Shown here: piece after piece, positions 1 to 7,392 of the stretch
How the letters are laid out: each line of letters begins with the position of its first letter
How positions within the stretch are numbered: position 1 is the stretch's first letter
Source of the DNA: Actinomycetes bacterium
GTDB taxonomy: Bacteria; Actinomycetota; Acidimicrobiia; Acidimicrobiales; JAMCPL01
Direction: 5' to 3'
Length of the DNA: 13,574 nucleotides
NCBI GenBank assembly: GCA_021846725.1
Contig: JAJZWK010000034.1
Coordinates: 1 to 13,574 of the forward strand
Made by a program: the position numbers and the translations under genes
The notes under the pieces: generated by a model
Seen by the model: only the letters and a program-made list of their open reading frames with translations
Database searches by the model: none
What the model was told of the DNA's origin: nothing

Positions 1-2
1 GA

Positions 3-161
3 TTACCTGATAACATTAAGAGGCATATGGATGCCAACATCACCATACCATTATCGCGTCAGATGGAATCACTAAACGCTGCTACCGCCGCAGCGATAAT
101 ATCCTACGAAGCACTACGCCAGCGCGACATCCGAACCAAGAAGGTAGCCAATGGATTATAA
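3..161 (+). CDS. C-terminal end of a TrmH/SpoU-family RNA 2'-O-methyltransferase (partial, 5' end outside window)
   Basis: The frame beginning at base 3 is open to a TAA at 159-161. It encodes about 52 residues ending in KKVANGL. The segment ITIPLSRQMESLNAATAAAI followed by ISYEALRQR matches the last conserved motif of SpoU/TrmH methyltransferases (I-P-[ML]-x(3-4)-ESLN-x-[AS]-x-A-x(2)-[IL]). This motif belongs to the trefoil knot that binds S-adenosylmethionine and forms the dimer interface. Such enzymes methylate ribose 2'-hydroxyls of rRNA or tRNA. The exact substrate cannot be told from this piece. The gene overlaps the start of pheS by 11 bases, which suggests one transcript and translational coupling. 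A TrmH-like gene just before pheS is a common bacterial arrangement. Family assignment is fairly secure; the subgroup is open. Confidence 0.8.
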   Translation, partial: LPDNIKRHMDANITIPLSRQMESLNAATAAAIISYEALRQRDIRTKKVANGL

Positions 162-1188
162 CCTCGAAATAATAGTGCAAGAGGCAAAAGACACTCTTTC
201 TACGATAGATAATCTGGAGGAACTCTCACGCTTACGTAATACCTTGCTGAGCAAAAAATCACAACTTGGCATAGCTCGCTCGTCACTTGCAACATTGCCG
301 CTTGATCAACGCAAAGAAATAGGAGCAAAGATCGAACTAGCTCGTAAGGAGTTAGAAAGCGCTATAGCTGAACGCAGACAACTAATCGAGGTGAAAATTC
401 GTAAAGAGAAACTTGCCGCTGACGAGATAGACATTACCGAGTGGCTTGAGTCATCTACCCCAGCGAGAGGCCACCAGCATATAGTTCAACGAACCAGGGA
501 TGAATTGGAGGACGTCTTCGTTGGAATGGGTTTCTCTGTAAACGAAGGTCCGGAGGTGGAGACTGACTGGTACAATTTTGAAGCGTTGAATATACCTCCG
601 GCTCATCCGGCAAGAGGCATGTGGGATACCTTCTATCTCGACTTAGGAGAACCGGAGACTGTCTTGCTGAGGACACACACATCTCCTACCCAAATCAGAG
701 TCATGGAAAGAGGCGAACTCCCTATTTATGCCATAATGCCAGGACGCTGCTACCGTAGAGACACTCCCGATTCCAGACACCTACCTATCTTTCACCAAAT
801 AGAGGGACTGGTGGTAGACATCGGAATCAGTTTTGCAAACCTGGCAGGTACAATTGAGGACTTTACCACTGCTTACTTCGGTGCAGGCATACATTCCAGG
901 CTAAGGCCGTCATACTTCCCATTTACCGAACCATCTGCCGAGTTCGAGATCACCTGCACTATTTGCGCAGGCAGTGGATGTAGAACATGCTCTCACACTG
1001 GTTGGATAGAGTTGGGTGGATGCGGCATGGTGCATCCAGCCGTATTCGAGGCAGTAGGAATAGACAGCGAACGATGGACCGGATTTGCCTTTGGATTCGG
1101 GATAGATCGGTGTGCTCAAATGCGCTACCAGATTCCTGATATGCGAGTATTAATGGAAAACGATTACAGGTTCATGAAACAGTTATGA
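151..1188 (+). CDS. pheS: Phenylalanyl-tRNA synthetase alpha subunit
   Basis: This 345-residue protein is the catalytic alpha subunit of the alpha2-beta2 class II synthetase that charges tRNA-Phe with phenylalanine in the cytoplasm. Residues 1-95 are rich in charged residues and should form the N-terminal coiled-coil that contacts tRNA. The catalytic core follows: WDTFYLDL (158-165), LLRTHTSPTQ (172-181), motif 2 around GRCYRRDTPDSRHLPIFHQIEG (198-219) and motif 3 in GFAFGFGIDR (311-320). Four cysteines at 269, 272, 277 and 280 precede the conserved TGWIELGGCGMV, a spacing also seen in other bacterial PheS and resembling a metal-binding knuckle. Length is normal for the family (about 340-350). 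The ATG at 151 is preceded by AAGAAGGT with suitable spacing and overlaps the end of the upstream methyltransferase gene. pheT follows after 64 bases in the same orientation. Confidence 0.98.
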   Translation: MDYNLEIIVQEAKDTLSTIDNLEELSRLRNTLLSKKSQLGIARSSLATLPLDQRKEIGAKIELARKELESAIAERRQLIEVKIRKEKLAADEIDITEWLESSTPARGHQHIVQRTRDELEDVFVGMGFSVNEGPEVETDWYNFEALNIPPAHPARGMWDTFYLDLGEPETVLLRTHTSPTQIRVMERGELPIYAIMPGRCYRRDTPDSRHLPIFHQIEGLVVDIGISFANLAGTIEDFTTAYFGAGIHSRLRPSYFPFTEPSAEFEITCTICAGSGCRTCSHTGWIELGGCGMVHPAVFEAVGIDSERWTGFAFGFGIDRCAQMRYQIPDMRVLMENDYRFMKQL

Positions 1189-1212
1189 CCCAAAAGCAAG
1201 CGCAAACCTTCG

Positions 1213-1228
1213 ACCTCAATCGTGAGGT
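1213..1228 (+). other. Small perfect hairpin in the pheS-pheT spacer
   Basis: ACCTCA and TGAGGT are exact inverse complements separated by the tetraloop ATCG. The stem lies 25 bases before the pheT ATG and ends 13 bases before its GGAG ribosome binding site. There is no T-run, so it is not an intrinsic terminator. It could stabilise or process the mRNA, or be chance. Confidence 0.35.
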
Positions 1229-1252
1229 AAATATCATTACTGGAGAATCCTC

Positions 1253-3868
1253 ATGAAAGTACCCTTGTCGTGGCTCAAAGAGTTCGCTCCTTTCACTCAA
1301 GACGCTGAAACTATCGCCGACATCCTATCCGATCTGGGATTGGTAGTAGAATCAGTCAAACATATAGGAAATGGCCTAGATCAAATCCTGGTTGCAAAGG
1401 TATTGGAAATTGATCCTATCCCTGGAGCAGACAAGATCAGGAGGGTGATCGTCGACACCGGTAGTGGAGAAGAGCAGATAGTATGCGGTGCCTCGAATTT
1501 CCAAGTTGGAGACCATGTTCCCCTAGCCAGTGTCGGAACAACCCTCCCAGGTGGAATGGAAATATCACGTAGAAAGATGCGTGGTGTAGTGTCAAATGGC
1601 ATGCTCTGTTCGGGAAATGAACTCGGCCTATCTGATGACCAAACCGGACTCATGGTATTGGGCGAGAATGTCAATGCTGGCATGCCACTTACAGATGCAA
1701 TAGGCATCGAACCAGACACCATTTACGATCTATCCGTAGAAGGAAACCGACCTGATGCCTTATCATTACTTGGAGTAGCACGAGATCTAGCCGCAAAGAC
1801 CAATACCCCTCTCTACGATCAATGGCAGGAAGATGTGCTGAGACAAAACAGTTCTGATCTGTATAATAAGATTACAACACTCGGTGTCAATATAGAGATA
1901 TTGAACACAGACCTATGCCCGCGTTTTACTGCCAGTGTATTCAACAATGTCTCGATCGGAGATTCTCCATCGTGGATTGCCAAGCGCTTGACACTTGCAG
2001 GAATGAGACCTATAAATAATATCGTAGATGCTTCAAACTACGTCATGCTCGAATTGGGGCAACCCACCCACCCTTACGACCTCTCACAACTGGCCGGACA
2101 TACACTTAGAGTTCGGGCATCGATAAAGGGTGACAGCCTGGTTACCCTTGATGGCGTGAATCGTGTCTGTGGAACCAGATCTGTAGGTCCGGGTGACGAC
2201 ATGAGAGATTGCCTCATATGCGATGGTAATGATACTCCTATCGGCATAGCCGGAATCATGGGAGGACAGTCGACAGAGATATCCTCAACTACGACAGAGG
2301 TACTTCTGGAGGCGGCGTATTTCAATCCTATGTCTATCGCTCGTACCTCAAAACGCCTGGGATTGAGATCGGAGGCATCATTACGATTCGAGCGAGGCTG
2401 TGACCCCAATATGATAACAATATCCATATGGAGGTTTGCTGACATACTGAGCCAATCGGCAGAATACAAGGGCACGATAGACGTAGACAACACATCAGAA
2501 AAACCAGAACCAATCAAGGTCAATATCTCAAAGATGAATAGCTTACTAGGCACTAATTTGAGTATAGAAGCTGTAAGCGATACATTAAACCGTATAGGAT
2601 TCAAGTGCCGAGGAACGGGTAATTTAGAGGTCATTCCGCCGACATACCGTCCAGATGTACGCCGTGAAGTAGACGTAGCCGAAGAGGTTGCCAGACTCGT
2701 AGGCTACTCTACAATCAAACCAGTAAGACCACGCTCACCAAAAGTTGGGGTGCTATCGCCATACCAGAGAGCCAGGAGACAACTACGCGAAATAATAGCG
2801 GGTATGAGTGCCGATGAGGCATGGTGCTCATCACTGGTCAGTAAATCAGACCATGCTACCTTAGGGCTTAATATGCCAGCAGTAGCAATTGAAAATCCGC
2901 TCAGCGCCGACGAATCGGTGCTGCGTCTAAGCCTACTACCCGGACTGCTGAAATCCGCTGCACACAATATAGACCGCCGCGTAGAAGGGATACGCCTCTT
3001 TGAAGTTGGAATGATTTTCCCTTATCCAGCAAATAGAGATATAGGCAGATTCTCCAAACAGATAATCGACGAACGTGAGATGATCGCTATCTTATTTGCA
3101 TTCAACGATGACAGCGGGAAAAATGCCATGGAAGCATTGTGCACAATTACAGATTTCCTTGGCTCGCGATCATTAATTGACGTATGGCAAAAATCGTACT
3201 CCGATTGGATACTTCCAACAACGTCAGTTGATGAACCAGCCGACGATGGAACAAGTAGAGTTTCCAGTGCGGTGTCCGGGGGGGTAACTAGGACTACTGC
3301 TGAGGCTGAGGCTATTATAGGAACTGCTGCTGGGGCTGGGGCTGGGGCTGGAGTTCGACCGGAAGTGTACTCTCTACACGGACTACATCCAAGCCGCAGC
3401 GGTATAGTTACTATAGGCAAAGAAAGGATCCCTATAGGGACAGTTGGTGAAGTAGATCCACTTGTACTGAATCATTTCGGCATCATATCAGCTGCAAACG
3501 ACACTCGACATCGCAGGGTAGGCTGGCTCCAACTTGATCTAAAGTTACTGCTGGAATCAAACCATGAAACACCCATAGCATCACCTATCAGCAAATATCC
3601 CTCTACCGACATTGATCTGTCATTCGAAGTGCCTGGTGGAATCTCCAGTTCCAAGATATCCAATATACTGCACCAAGCATGTAACGATACAGTAGAGTCA
3701 ATACGACTTATAGACATTTATAGGATGAACAATAAGCGCAGTCTCACCTTCAGGATAAGACTATCATCGCTTGATCATACTCTGGACGATACAGAAATTG
3801 CCAGCATACGCGACAAATGCATACAACAGGTACGCGACAAATCTGGAGCTGTATTACGCTCTATTTAA
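1253..3868 (+). CDS. pheT: Phenylalanyl-tRNA synthetase beta subunit with a low-complexity insertion
   Basis: This 871-residue protein is the beta subunit, which partners PheS and carries tRNA-binding and editing domains. In order: an N-terminal segment (MKVPLSWLKEF); an EMAP/OB-fold tRNA-binding domain (about 43-150, with GADKIRRVIVD and RGVVSNGMLCSGNELGL); the B3/B4 editing domain (about 220-385, with NIVDASNYVMLELGQPTHPY and GIAGIMGG); B5 (about 405-475, with IPPTYRPDVRREVDVAEEVA); the synthetase-like core (about 490-770); and the C-terminal FDX-ACB domain (about 775-871, with KYPSTDIDLSFEV). The usual family length is about 800-830. The excess is a low-complexity stretch at about residues 655-703, rich in Gly, Ala, Thr and Glu, just before YSLHGLHPSRSG. 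A GGAG lies seven bases before the ATG. The frame is open throughout, so the gene looks functional. Confidence 0.97.
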   Translation: MKVPLSWLKEFAPFTQDAETIADILSDLGLVVESVKHIGNGLDQILVAKVLEIDPIPGADKIRRVIVDTGSGEEQIVCGASNFQVGDHVPLASVGTTLPGGMEISRRKMRGVVSNGMLCSGNELGLSDDQTGLMVLGENVNAGMPLTDAIGIEPDTIYDLSVEGNRPDALSLLGVARDLAAKTNTPLYDQWQEDVLRQNSSDLYNKITTLGVNIEILNTDLCPRFTASVFNNVSIGDSPSWIAKRLTLAGMRPINNIVDASNYVMLELGQPTHPYDLSQLAGHTLRVRASIKGDSLVTLDGVNRVCGTRSVGPGDDMRDCLICDGNDTPIGIAGIMGGQSTEISSTTTEVLLEAAYFNPMSIARTSKRLGLRSEASLRFERGCDPNMITISIWRFADILSQSAEYKGTIDVDNTSEKPEPIKVNISKMNSLLGTNLSIEAVSDTLNRIGFKCRGTGNLEVIPPTYRPDVRREVDVAEEVARLVGYSTIKPVRPRSPKVGVLSPYQRARRQLREIIAGMSADEAWCSSLVSKSDHATLGLNMPAVAIENPLSADESVLRLSLLPGLLKSAAHNIDRRVEGIRLFEVGMIFPYPANRDIGRFSKQIIDEREMIAILFAFNDDSGKNAMEALCTITDFLGSRSLIDVWQKSYSDWILPTTSVDEPADDGTSRVSSAVSGGVTRTTAEAEAIIGTAAGAGAGAGVRPEVYSLHGLHPSRSGIVTIGKERIPIGTVGEVDPLVLNHFGIISAANDTRHRRVGWLQLDLKLLLESNHETPIASPISKYPSTDIDLSFEVPGGISSSKISNILHQACNDTVESIRLIDIYRMNNKRSLTFRIRLSSLDHTLDDTEIASIRDKCIQQVRDKSGAVLRSI
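3278..3351 (+). repeat. G7 run and GCTGAG/GCTGGG hexamer microsatellite inside pheT
   Basis: Seven consecutive G residues at 3278-3284 are followed by GCTGAGGCTGAGGCT at 3299-3313. Three further tandem GCTGGG units plus a degenerate fourth lie at about 3329-3351. The hexamers keep the reading frame and encode Ala-Glu and Ala-Gly dipeptides. The stretch is more GC-rich and more repetitive than the rest of the gene, as expected for slippage-driven growth. Confidence 0.85.
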
Positions 3869-3890
3869 GAACCCTATCTAAGAACCGCTC

Positions 3891-3907
3891 AAGAGGTACT
3901 ACCTCTT
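3891..3907. terminator. Possible bidirectional hairpin between the convergent pheT and secG genes
   Basis: AAGAGG (3891-3896) and CCTCTT (3902-3907) are exact inverse complements around a five-base loop, TACTA. The hairpin lies between the pheT stop (3868) and the secG stop (3921) of two convergent transcription units, where a terminator is expected. The stem is short and no T-run follows on either strand, so it is a weak candidate. Confidence 0.35.
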
Positions 3908-3920
3908 ACTGAACAGGCCA

Positions 3921-4148
3921 CTAAGACATCCGCAGGGCAAGTGTAACAGTAGTAAAAGCAAAGATCAGTGCAACTGTTATCGTAATACGATCAAGATTCT
4001 TCTCAGCAACAGTCGAACCAGTTGCTGACTGGCTGTCAGCTCCGAACATACTGGATAACCCACCACCTTTGCCTGAATGCAACAGAATGAGCGCAATCAG
4101 CAATAGCGATGATACTACCTGAATAACCACATAAATGTCAGTAAGCAA
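3921..4148 (-). CDS. secG: Preprotein translocase subunit SecG
   Basis: This 75-residue protein is the small auxiliary membrane subunit of the SecYEG channel and aids protein export across the cytoplasmic membrane. It has the usual two hydrophobic helices (about residues 6-23 and 52-72). They are joined by the diagnostic cytoplasmic loop HSGKGGGLSSMFG, followed by SATGSTVAEKNLDRIT. Length is typical of the family. The start is a TTG at 4148-4146; GAGGAG lies six bases upstream, which supports this codon. It is the last gene of the gap-pgk-tpiA-secG run, an arrangement common in Actinomycetota. A 120-base spacer with a candidate promoter separates it from tpiA, so it may be transcribed both from the glycolytic promoter and on its own. 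Confidence 0.95.
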   Translation of the reverse strand: MLTDIYVVIQVVSSLLLIALILLHSGKGGGLSSMFGADSQSATGSTVAEKNLDRITITVALIFAFTTVTLALRMS

Positions 4149-4197
4149 CCTTTACTCCTCTTAACCAAGCTCAGTCTTAACCAGACCAGCCTAGTAT

Positions 4198-4217
4198 AGC
4201 TAATATAAGCTAATATA
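4198..4217. repeat. Tandem 10-bp duplication in the tpiA-secG spacer
   Basis: AGCTAATATA occurs twice head to tail with no mismatch. The pair lies between two copies of CTAGTATAG (4191-4199, overlapping by two bases, and 4230-4238). All of this sits in the leader region of secG on the minus strand. Confidence 0.85.
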
Positions 4218-4231
4218 TGAAAAGTAATGCT

Positions 4232-4260
4232 AGTATAGTAGCCTTTCCAGTGCAAGTCAC
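4232..4260 (-). promoter_or_regulatory. Candidate internal promoter for secG
   Basis: Read on the minus strand, GTGACT (4260-4255) is followed after exactly 17 bases by TATACT (4237-4232). The first matches the -35 consensus TTGACA at four of six bases and the second matches the -10 consensus TATAAT at five of six. Transcription would begin near 4225, giving secG a leader of about 75 bases. The assignment rests on pattern only. Confidence 0.35.
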
Positions 4261-4268
4261 CTGGTTGT

Positions 4269-5033
4269 CTATCTGGTCGCCTTGGAGAGATTACCAGATA
4301 CCGCTTGGATAATATCACCAAAACTCTGAGCTGACAGACTAGCTCCTCCGACCAGTAACCCATCGACCTTGCCATTCTTGACCAATTCAGCAGCGTTAGC
4401 AGCGGTGACGGATCCACCATACAATATTTGGTGTGATACTTTCGCTGCCGCATGTGCAATAATTTCGCCAGCATCGGATACATCATAAGCAGTAGCAGCA
4501 TTGCCTGTACCAATAGCCCACAGTGGCTCATAGGCGAAGATCACCAAGCTACTCTCACTCTTCTTGATGGCCGACAACGCCCCGGCCACCTGAGTGGTCA
4601 ATCGTTTCTCTGTGTAACCAGCATCGCGTTCAGATTCATCTTCACCGACACAGATTACAGGTGTCATCCCATGACGAAGGATCGCCGCAACTTTGAGCGC
4701 AACATCTTCATCGCTCTCGTGGAACAACCTTCTCCGCTCGGAATGACCAGCTATGACATAACTGACCGAAAGCCTGGCAAGCATAGCTGCACTGACCTCG
4801 CCAGTATAAGCACCACTCTCTTCATGGTGACAATTCTGAGCACCCAAATGTATAGGCATATGCCGATCCTGGATAATGGTCTGTGCAGTCCTCAAATCCA
4901 CGAAAGGAGGATGTACTACCACATTGACCGTTGACAAATCTATATTCCGTATCTTGATGGCAAGTTCCTGTAAGGTACTCACGGTCTGCAGATGATCATG
5001 ATTCATCTTCCAGTTGCCGCAGACAAATTTCAC
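4269..5033 (-). CDS. tpiA: Triosephosphate isomerase
   Basis: This 254-residue cytoplasmic enzyme interconverts dihydroxyacetone phosphate and glyceraldehyde 3-phosphate in glycolysis and gluconeogenesis. The TIM-barrel signatures are complete: GNWKMN at the N-terminus with the active-site Asn7 and Lys9, catalytic His97 in YVIAGHSERR, catalytic Glu169 in FAYEPLWAIGTG covering the phosphate-gripping loop, and the phosphate-binding ILYGGSV (203-209) and GLLVGGASL (225-233). Length is typical. The start is GTG at 5033, and its bases form GTGA with the TGA stop of pgk (a 4-base overlap), so translation is probably coupled to pgk. It lies between pgk and secG in the glycolytic run. Confidence 0.98.
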   Translation of the reverse strand: MKFVCGNWKMNHDHLQTVSTLQELAIKIRNIDLSTVNVVVHPPFVDLRTAQTIIQDRHMPIHLGAQNCHHEESGAYTGEVSAAMLARLSVSYVIAGHSERRRLFHESDEDVALKVAAILRHGMTPVICVGEDESERDAGYTEKRLTTQVAGALSAIKKSESSLVIFAYEPLWAIGTGNAATAYDVSDAGEIIAHAAAKVSHQILYGGSVTAANAAELVKNGKVDGLLVGGASLSAQSFGDIIQAVSGNLSKATR

Positions 5034-6166
5034 GATTTTATCTCCCGCGGTGTAATCATAGATTTTCTCAAGGCTGCAAGCCCAGGAAGATCACCGGTTT
5101 CCAGTAGCTTGAGCGCTGCACCTCCACCGGTAGAGAGAAAACCAATATTGCCAGATAGCCCCATAGAGTCGAGAGCAGCCACCGAATCCCCCCCTCCCAC
5201 TACCGTAAAACCATCGCACTGCGCTAAAGATTGTGCTACTGAATAAGTTCCAGAAGAAAAACGGGTATCCTCAAACATTCCCATAGGACCATTCCAAAAA
5301 ATAGTCTCTGCTTCTTTGATCAGCCGATCGAATATCTCACATGTTTCGGGACCAATGTCGAGTATCTTACCGGCAATAGGAACTGGACCTTTCACTAGCT
5401 CTACTGATCCATCACCGAGCAGAACATTGCTGTCCACTGGCAATACGATCTTACTGGAATAATCAGAGAGTATACTCCTACAGTCATCTTCATGGGCTGT
5501 ATCTATTAACGATGCTCCCACGTCGATACCCGCCGCAACCATAAATGTACACGCCATTCCACCGCCCAGCAACACCTTATCGGCATGAGCTACAAGGGAT
5601 CTTACAAGACCGAGCTTATCTGAGACTTTTGCACCACCGAGAATCACTATAAATGGACTCTTTGGCTCTGTAATGAGGTGGCTCAGTACTTCGACTTCTT
5701 TCTCTACCAACCTCCCTGCCGCAGACGGCAACCGAGTAGGAGGGCCGACTACGCTGGCATGCTTACGATGGCAAACACCAAATGCATCGTTTACATACAT
5801 ATCAAAGCCGGAAATCAGCTCTTCCAAGAATTCTGGATCGTTGGTCTCCTCTCCAGGGTTGAATCTTAGATTTTCCATCAAAAAGACCTTAGGAGCCAAA
5901 GTGGAAAGTACCTCTCTAACCGGAGAGACATCAAACTTGGGATCAGGTCTTCCACCAGGACGTCCAAGGTGTGTACATGCAGACACTTCAGCACCTCGTT
6001 CGATCAGCCAATTCAAGGTAGGCAATGCTGCACGAATTCGAAAGTCGTCTACCACTGTCCTTTCCCCATCTTGGCTGGTTTCAAGGGGTACGTTAAAGTC
6101 GACCCTGACCAATACCCTTTTACCTGCCACAGGAGGAAGATCCTCCAGTAACGGAACCCTAAGCAC
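5030..6166 (-). CDS. pgk: Phosphoglycerate kinase
   Basis: This 378-residue cytoplasmic enzyme transfers the acyl phosphate of 1,3-bisphosphoglycerate to ADP, the first ATP-yielding step of lower glycolysis. Substrate-binding motifs are present in the N-terminal domain: RVDFNVPL (21-28), THLGRPGG (65-72), NLRFNPGE (99-106) and NDAFGVCHRKHAS (126-138). Nucleotide-binding motifs are present in the C-terminal domain: LGGAKVSDKLG (176-186), LLGGGMA, the ETIFWNGPMGMFE segment, GGGDSVA and STGGGA. It is slightly shorter than the usual 390-400 residues, but no core motif is missing. The start is GTG at 6166-6164. Upstream in the same frame lies only the gap stop codon, so no longer form is possible. 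A duplicated decamer at this junction supplies a weak AGAGG ribosome binding site. Confidence 0.98.
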   Translation of the reverse strand: MLRVPLLEDLPPVAGKRVLVRVDFNVPLETSQDGERTVVDDFRIRAALPTLNWLIERGAEVSACTHLGRPGGRPDPKFDVSPVREVLSTLAPKVFLMENLRFNPGEETNDPEFLEELISGFDMYVNDAFGVCHRKHASVVGPPTRLPSAAGRLVEKEVEVLSHLITEPKSPFIVILGGAKVSDKLGLVRSLVAHADKVLLGGGMACTFMVAAGIDVGASLIDTAHEDDCRSILSDYSSKIVLPVDSNVLLGDGSVELVKGPVPIAGKILDIGPETCEIFDRLIKEAETIFWNGPMGMFEDTRFSSGTYSVAQSLAQCDGFTVVGGGDSVAALDSMGLSGNIGFLSTGGGAALKLLETGDLPGLAALRKSMITPREIKS

Positions 6167-6185
6167 CTCTAAGCACCTCTAAGCA
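6161..6185. repeat. Tandem 10-bp duplication at the gap-pgk junction
   Basis: AAGCACCTCT occurs twice head to tail (6161-6180), and a third partial copy, AAGCA, follows at 6181-6185. On the minus strand one copy covers the gap stop and the AGAGG that may serve as pgk's ribosome binding site. The other supplies the pgk GTG. A first GTG at 6176-6174 is out of frame and would stop after five codons. Confidence 0.9.
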
Positions 6186-7204
6186 TTTACAGTCGACCCT
6201 ACCAATTCTACGACATCCACAAGCCTGTTCGTATAGCCCCATTCATTGTCGTACCACCCCTGAACTTTCACCAGGGTACCGCCCGGTACTTTAATAGTAA
6301 GCGTCAAAGGAGAGTCGAACACACACGAAGACGGATTCCCGACTATGTCGGAGGATACGATAGGGTCAGTCGAATACTGCAGTACTTTGCTCAGCGTACC
6401 CTGCTGAGATGCCTTCTCAAATGCCTCGTTCACACCAGCAGAATCCACCTCTACCCCCAACAATGCAGTCAGGTCGGTAATGGAGCCGCATTGAACAGGC
6501 ACTCTCAGTGACATTCCATCCAACCTGCTGGCCATGTTCTCCAATACCAGGCTAGTAGCCCTGGCTGCGCCGGTAGATGTAGGTACGATGTTTACCGCTG
6601 CTGCCCTAGCACGCCTTAGATCCTTATGAGCCAAATCAAGCAAGTTCTGATCATTGGTATAGGCATGAACGGTAGTCATAAGACCTCCAACTATACCAAA
6701 CGCATCATCAAGTACCTTTACCATGGGCACAAAACAGTTGGTCGTACATGACGCATTGGACACCACTGAATGCACCGCTGGGTCATATTTATCATCATTC
6801 ACCCCCATCACCACAGTGATATCTGCTCCATTTGAGGGGGCAGACACTACCACCTTTCGCGCTCCAGCATCCAGATGGGCTGATGCGGCATCTCGACTCG
6901 TAAAAATACCGGTAGACTCAATTGCGATATCCACCCCCAGATCATCCCATGGAAGTTTCTGAGGCTCTTTCTCCTTGAGTACTTTCACCCTGCTTGTCCC
7001 GATTACAAGATAATCTCCTTCTATGGAGACAGTGGCATCAAATATACCCTGAGTAGAGTCGTATTTGAGCAAATGAGCATTTGTCTTGGCATCCCCTAAA
7101 TCGTTGATCGCGACCACTTCAATGTCTGAACTACGCTCGTGGATCGCTCTGATGAAACTGCGCCCGATCCTACCAAAGCCATTTATACCGACTTTTACAC
7201 CCAC
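6179..7204 (-). CDS. gap: Glyceraldehyde-3-phosphate dehydrogenase, type I
   Basis: This 341-residue enzyme oxidises and phosphorylates glyceraldehyde 3-phosphate to 1,3-bisphosphoglycerate in the cytoplasm. The Rossmann motif GINGFGRIGR lies at 6-15. The acidic NDL at 34-36 suggests preference for NAD over NADP. The active-site segment SNASCTTNC (149-157) contains nucleophile Cys153, and His180 lies in TTVHAYTNDQ. ARAAAVNIVPTSTGAA and the C-terminal WYDNEWGY are also intact. The GTG start at 7204 is preceded by AGGAGG with eight bases of spacing, a strong ribosome binding site. It is the first gene of the gap-pgk-tpiA-secG run and stands divergent to the PDZ protein gene. A 185-base region carrying repeats and a candidate promoter lies between them. 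Confidence 0.98.
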   Translation of the reverse strand: MGVKVGINGFGRIGRSFIRAIHERSSDIEVVAINDLGDAKTNAHLLKYDSTQGIFDATVSIEGDYLVIGTSRVKVLKEKEPQKLPWDDLGVDIAIESTGIFTSRDAASAHLDAGARKVVVSAPSNGADITVVMGVNDDKYDPAVHSVVSNASCTTNCFVPMVKVLDDAFGIVGGLMTTVHAYTNDQNLLDLAHKDLRRARAAAVNIVPTSTGAARATSLVLENMASRLDGMSLRVPVQCGSITDLTALLGVEVDSAGVNEAFEKASQQGTLSKVLQYSTDPIVSSDIVGNPSSCVFDSPLTLTIKVPGGTLVKVQGWYDNEWGYTNRLVDVVELVGSTVNA

Positions 7205-7244
7205 CTTCTATACCTCCTATCATCTATCCTGCCATATTTAATCT

Positions 7245-7347
7245 ACATCCATCCGGCACTACCACTTGGGAACATTGGCATGACCGGCAGGGACCTGTCG
7301 TACTTATCCTATATCCATCCGACGCTACCTGTCTATCCGACACTACC
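7245..7347. repeat. Three imperfect 18-19 bp direct repeats in the gap / PDZ-gene divergent promoter region
   Basis: Copies lie at 7245-7263, 7311-7329 and 7330-7347. On the plus strand they share the core ATCCGRCRCTACC, preceded by ATCC or TCT. Two copies are directly adjacent and the third is about 50 bases away. On the minus strand each reads GGTAGYGYCGGAT. Two copies lie over the candidate gap promoter, so they could be operator sites for a repressor or activator. Confidence 0.6.
7306..7335 (-). promoter_or_regulatory. Candidate promoter of the gap operon
   Basis: On the minus strand TAGACA (7335-7330) and TAGGAT (7311-7306) lie 18 bases apart. They match the -35 and -10 consensus sequences at five and four of six bases. 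Transcription would start near 7299 with a leader of about 95 bases. One repeat fills the spacer and another overlaps the -35 element. This is a pattern call only. Confidence 0.3.
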
Positions 7348-7374
7348 TGACAACAAAATAGCGCTGGCAACAGT

Positions 7375-7392
7375 TATCCTTGTATATTGATG
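7375..7392 (+). promoter_or_regulatory. Start region without ribosome binding site; possible leaderless start
   Basis: No AGGAGG-like sequence precedes TTG 7387 or ATG 7390. TATCCT (7375-7380) fits the TAnnnT form of a -10 element and ends nine bases before the ATG, so a transcript could begin almost at the start codon. No good -35 element was found at 16-18 bases. Confidence 0.25.

Noticed and set aside
3278..3351. Frameshift or pseudogene in pheT at the low-complexity stretch
   Set aside because: The frame continues through the repeats into an intact C-terminal core and FDX-ACB domain, so it is an in-frame insertion.
4115..4531. Minus-strand open frame of 138 codons spanning the tpiA-secG spacer
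   Set aside because: It overlaps the 3' end of tpiA and the start of secG in another frame, has unnatural Met/Leu-rich composition and no motif.
7139..7390. Plus-strand open frame with YIHPALP/YIHPTLP-like repeats
   Set aside because: Its first part is antisense to the start of gap and the repeats are better explained as DNA repeats in the divergent promoter region; no ribosome binding site supports it.
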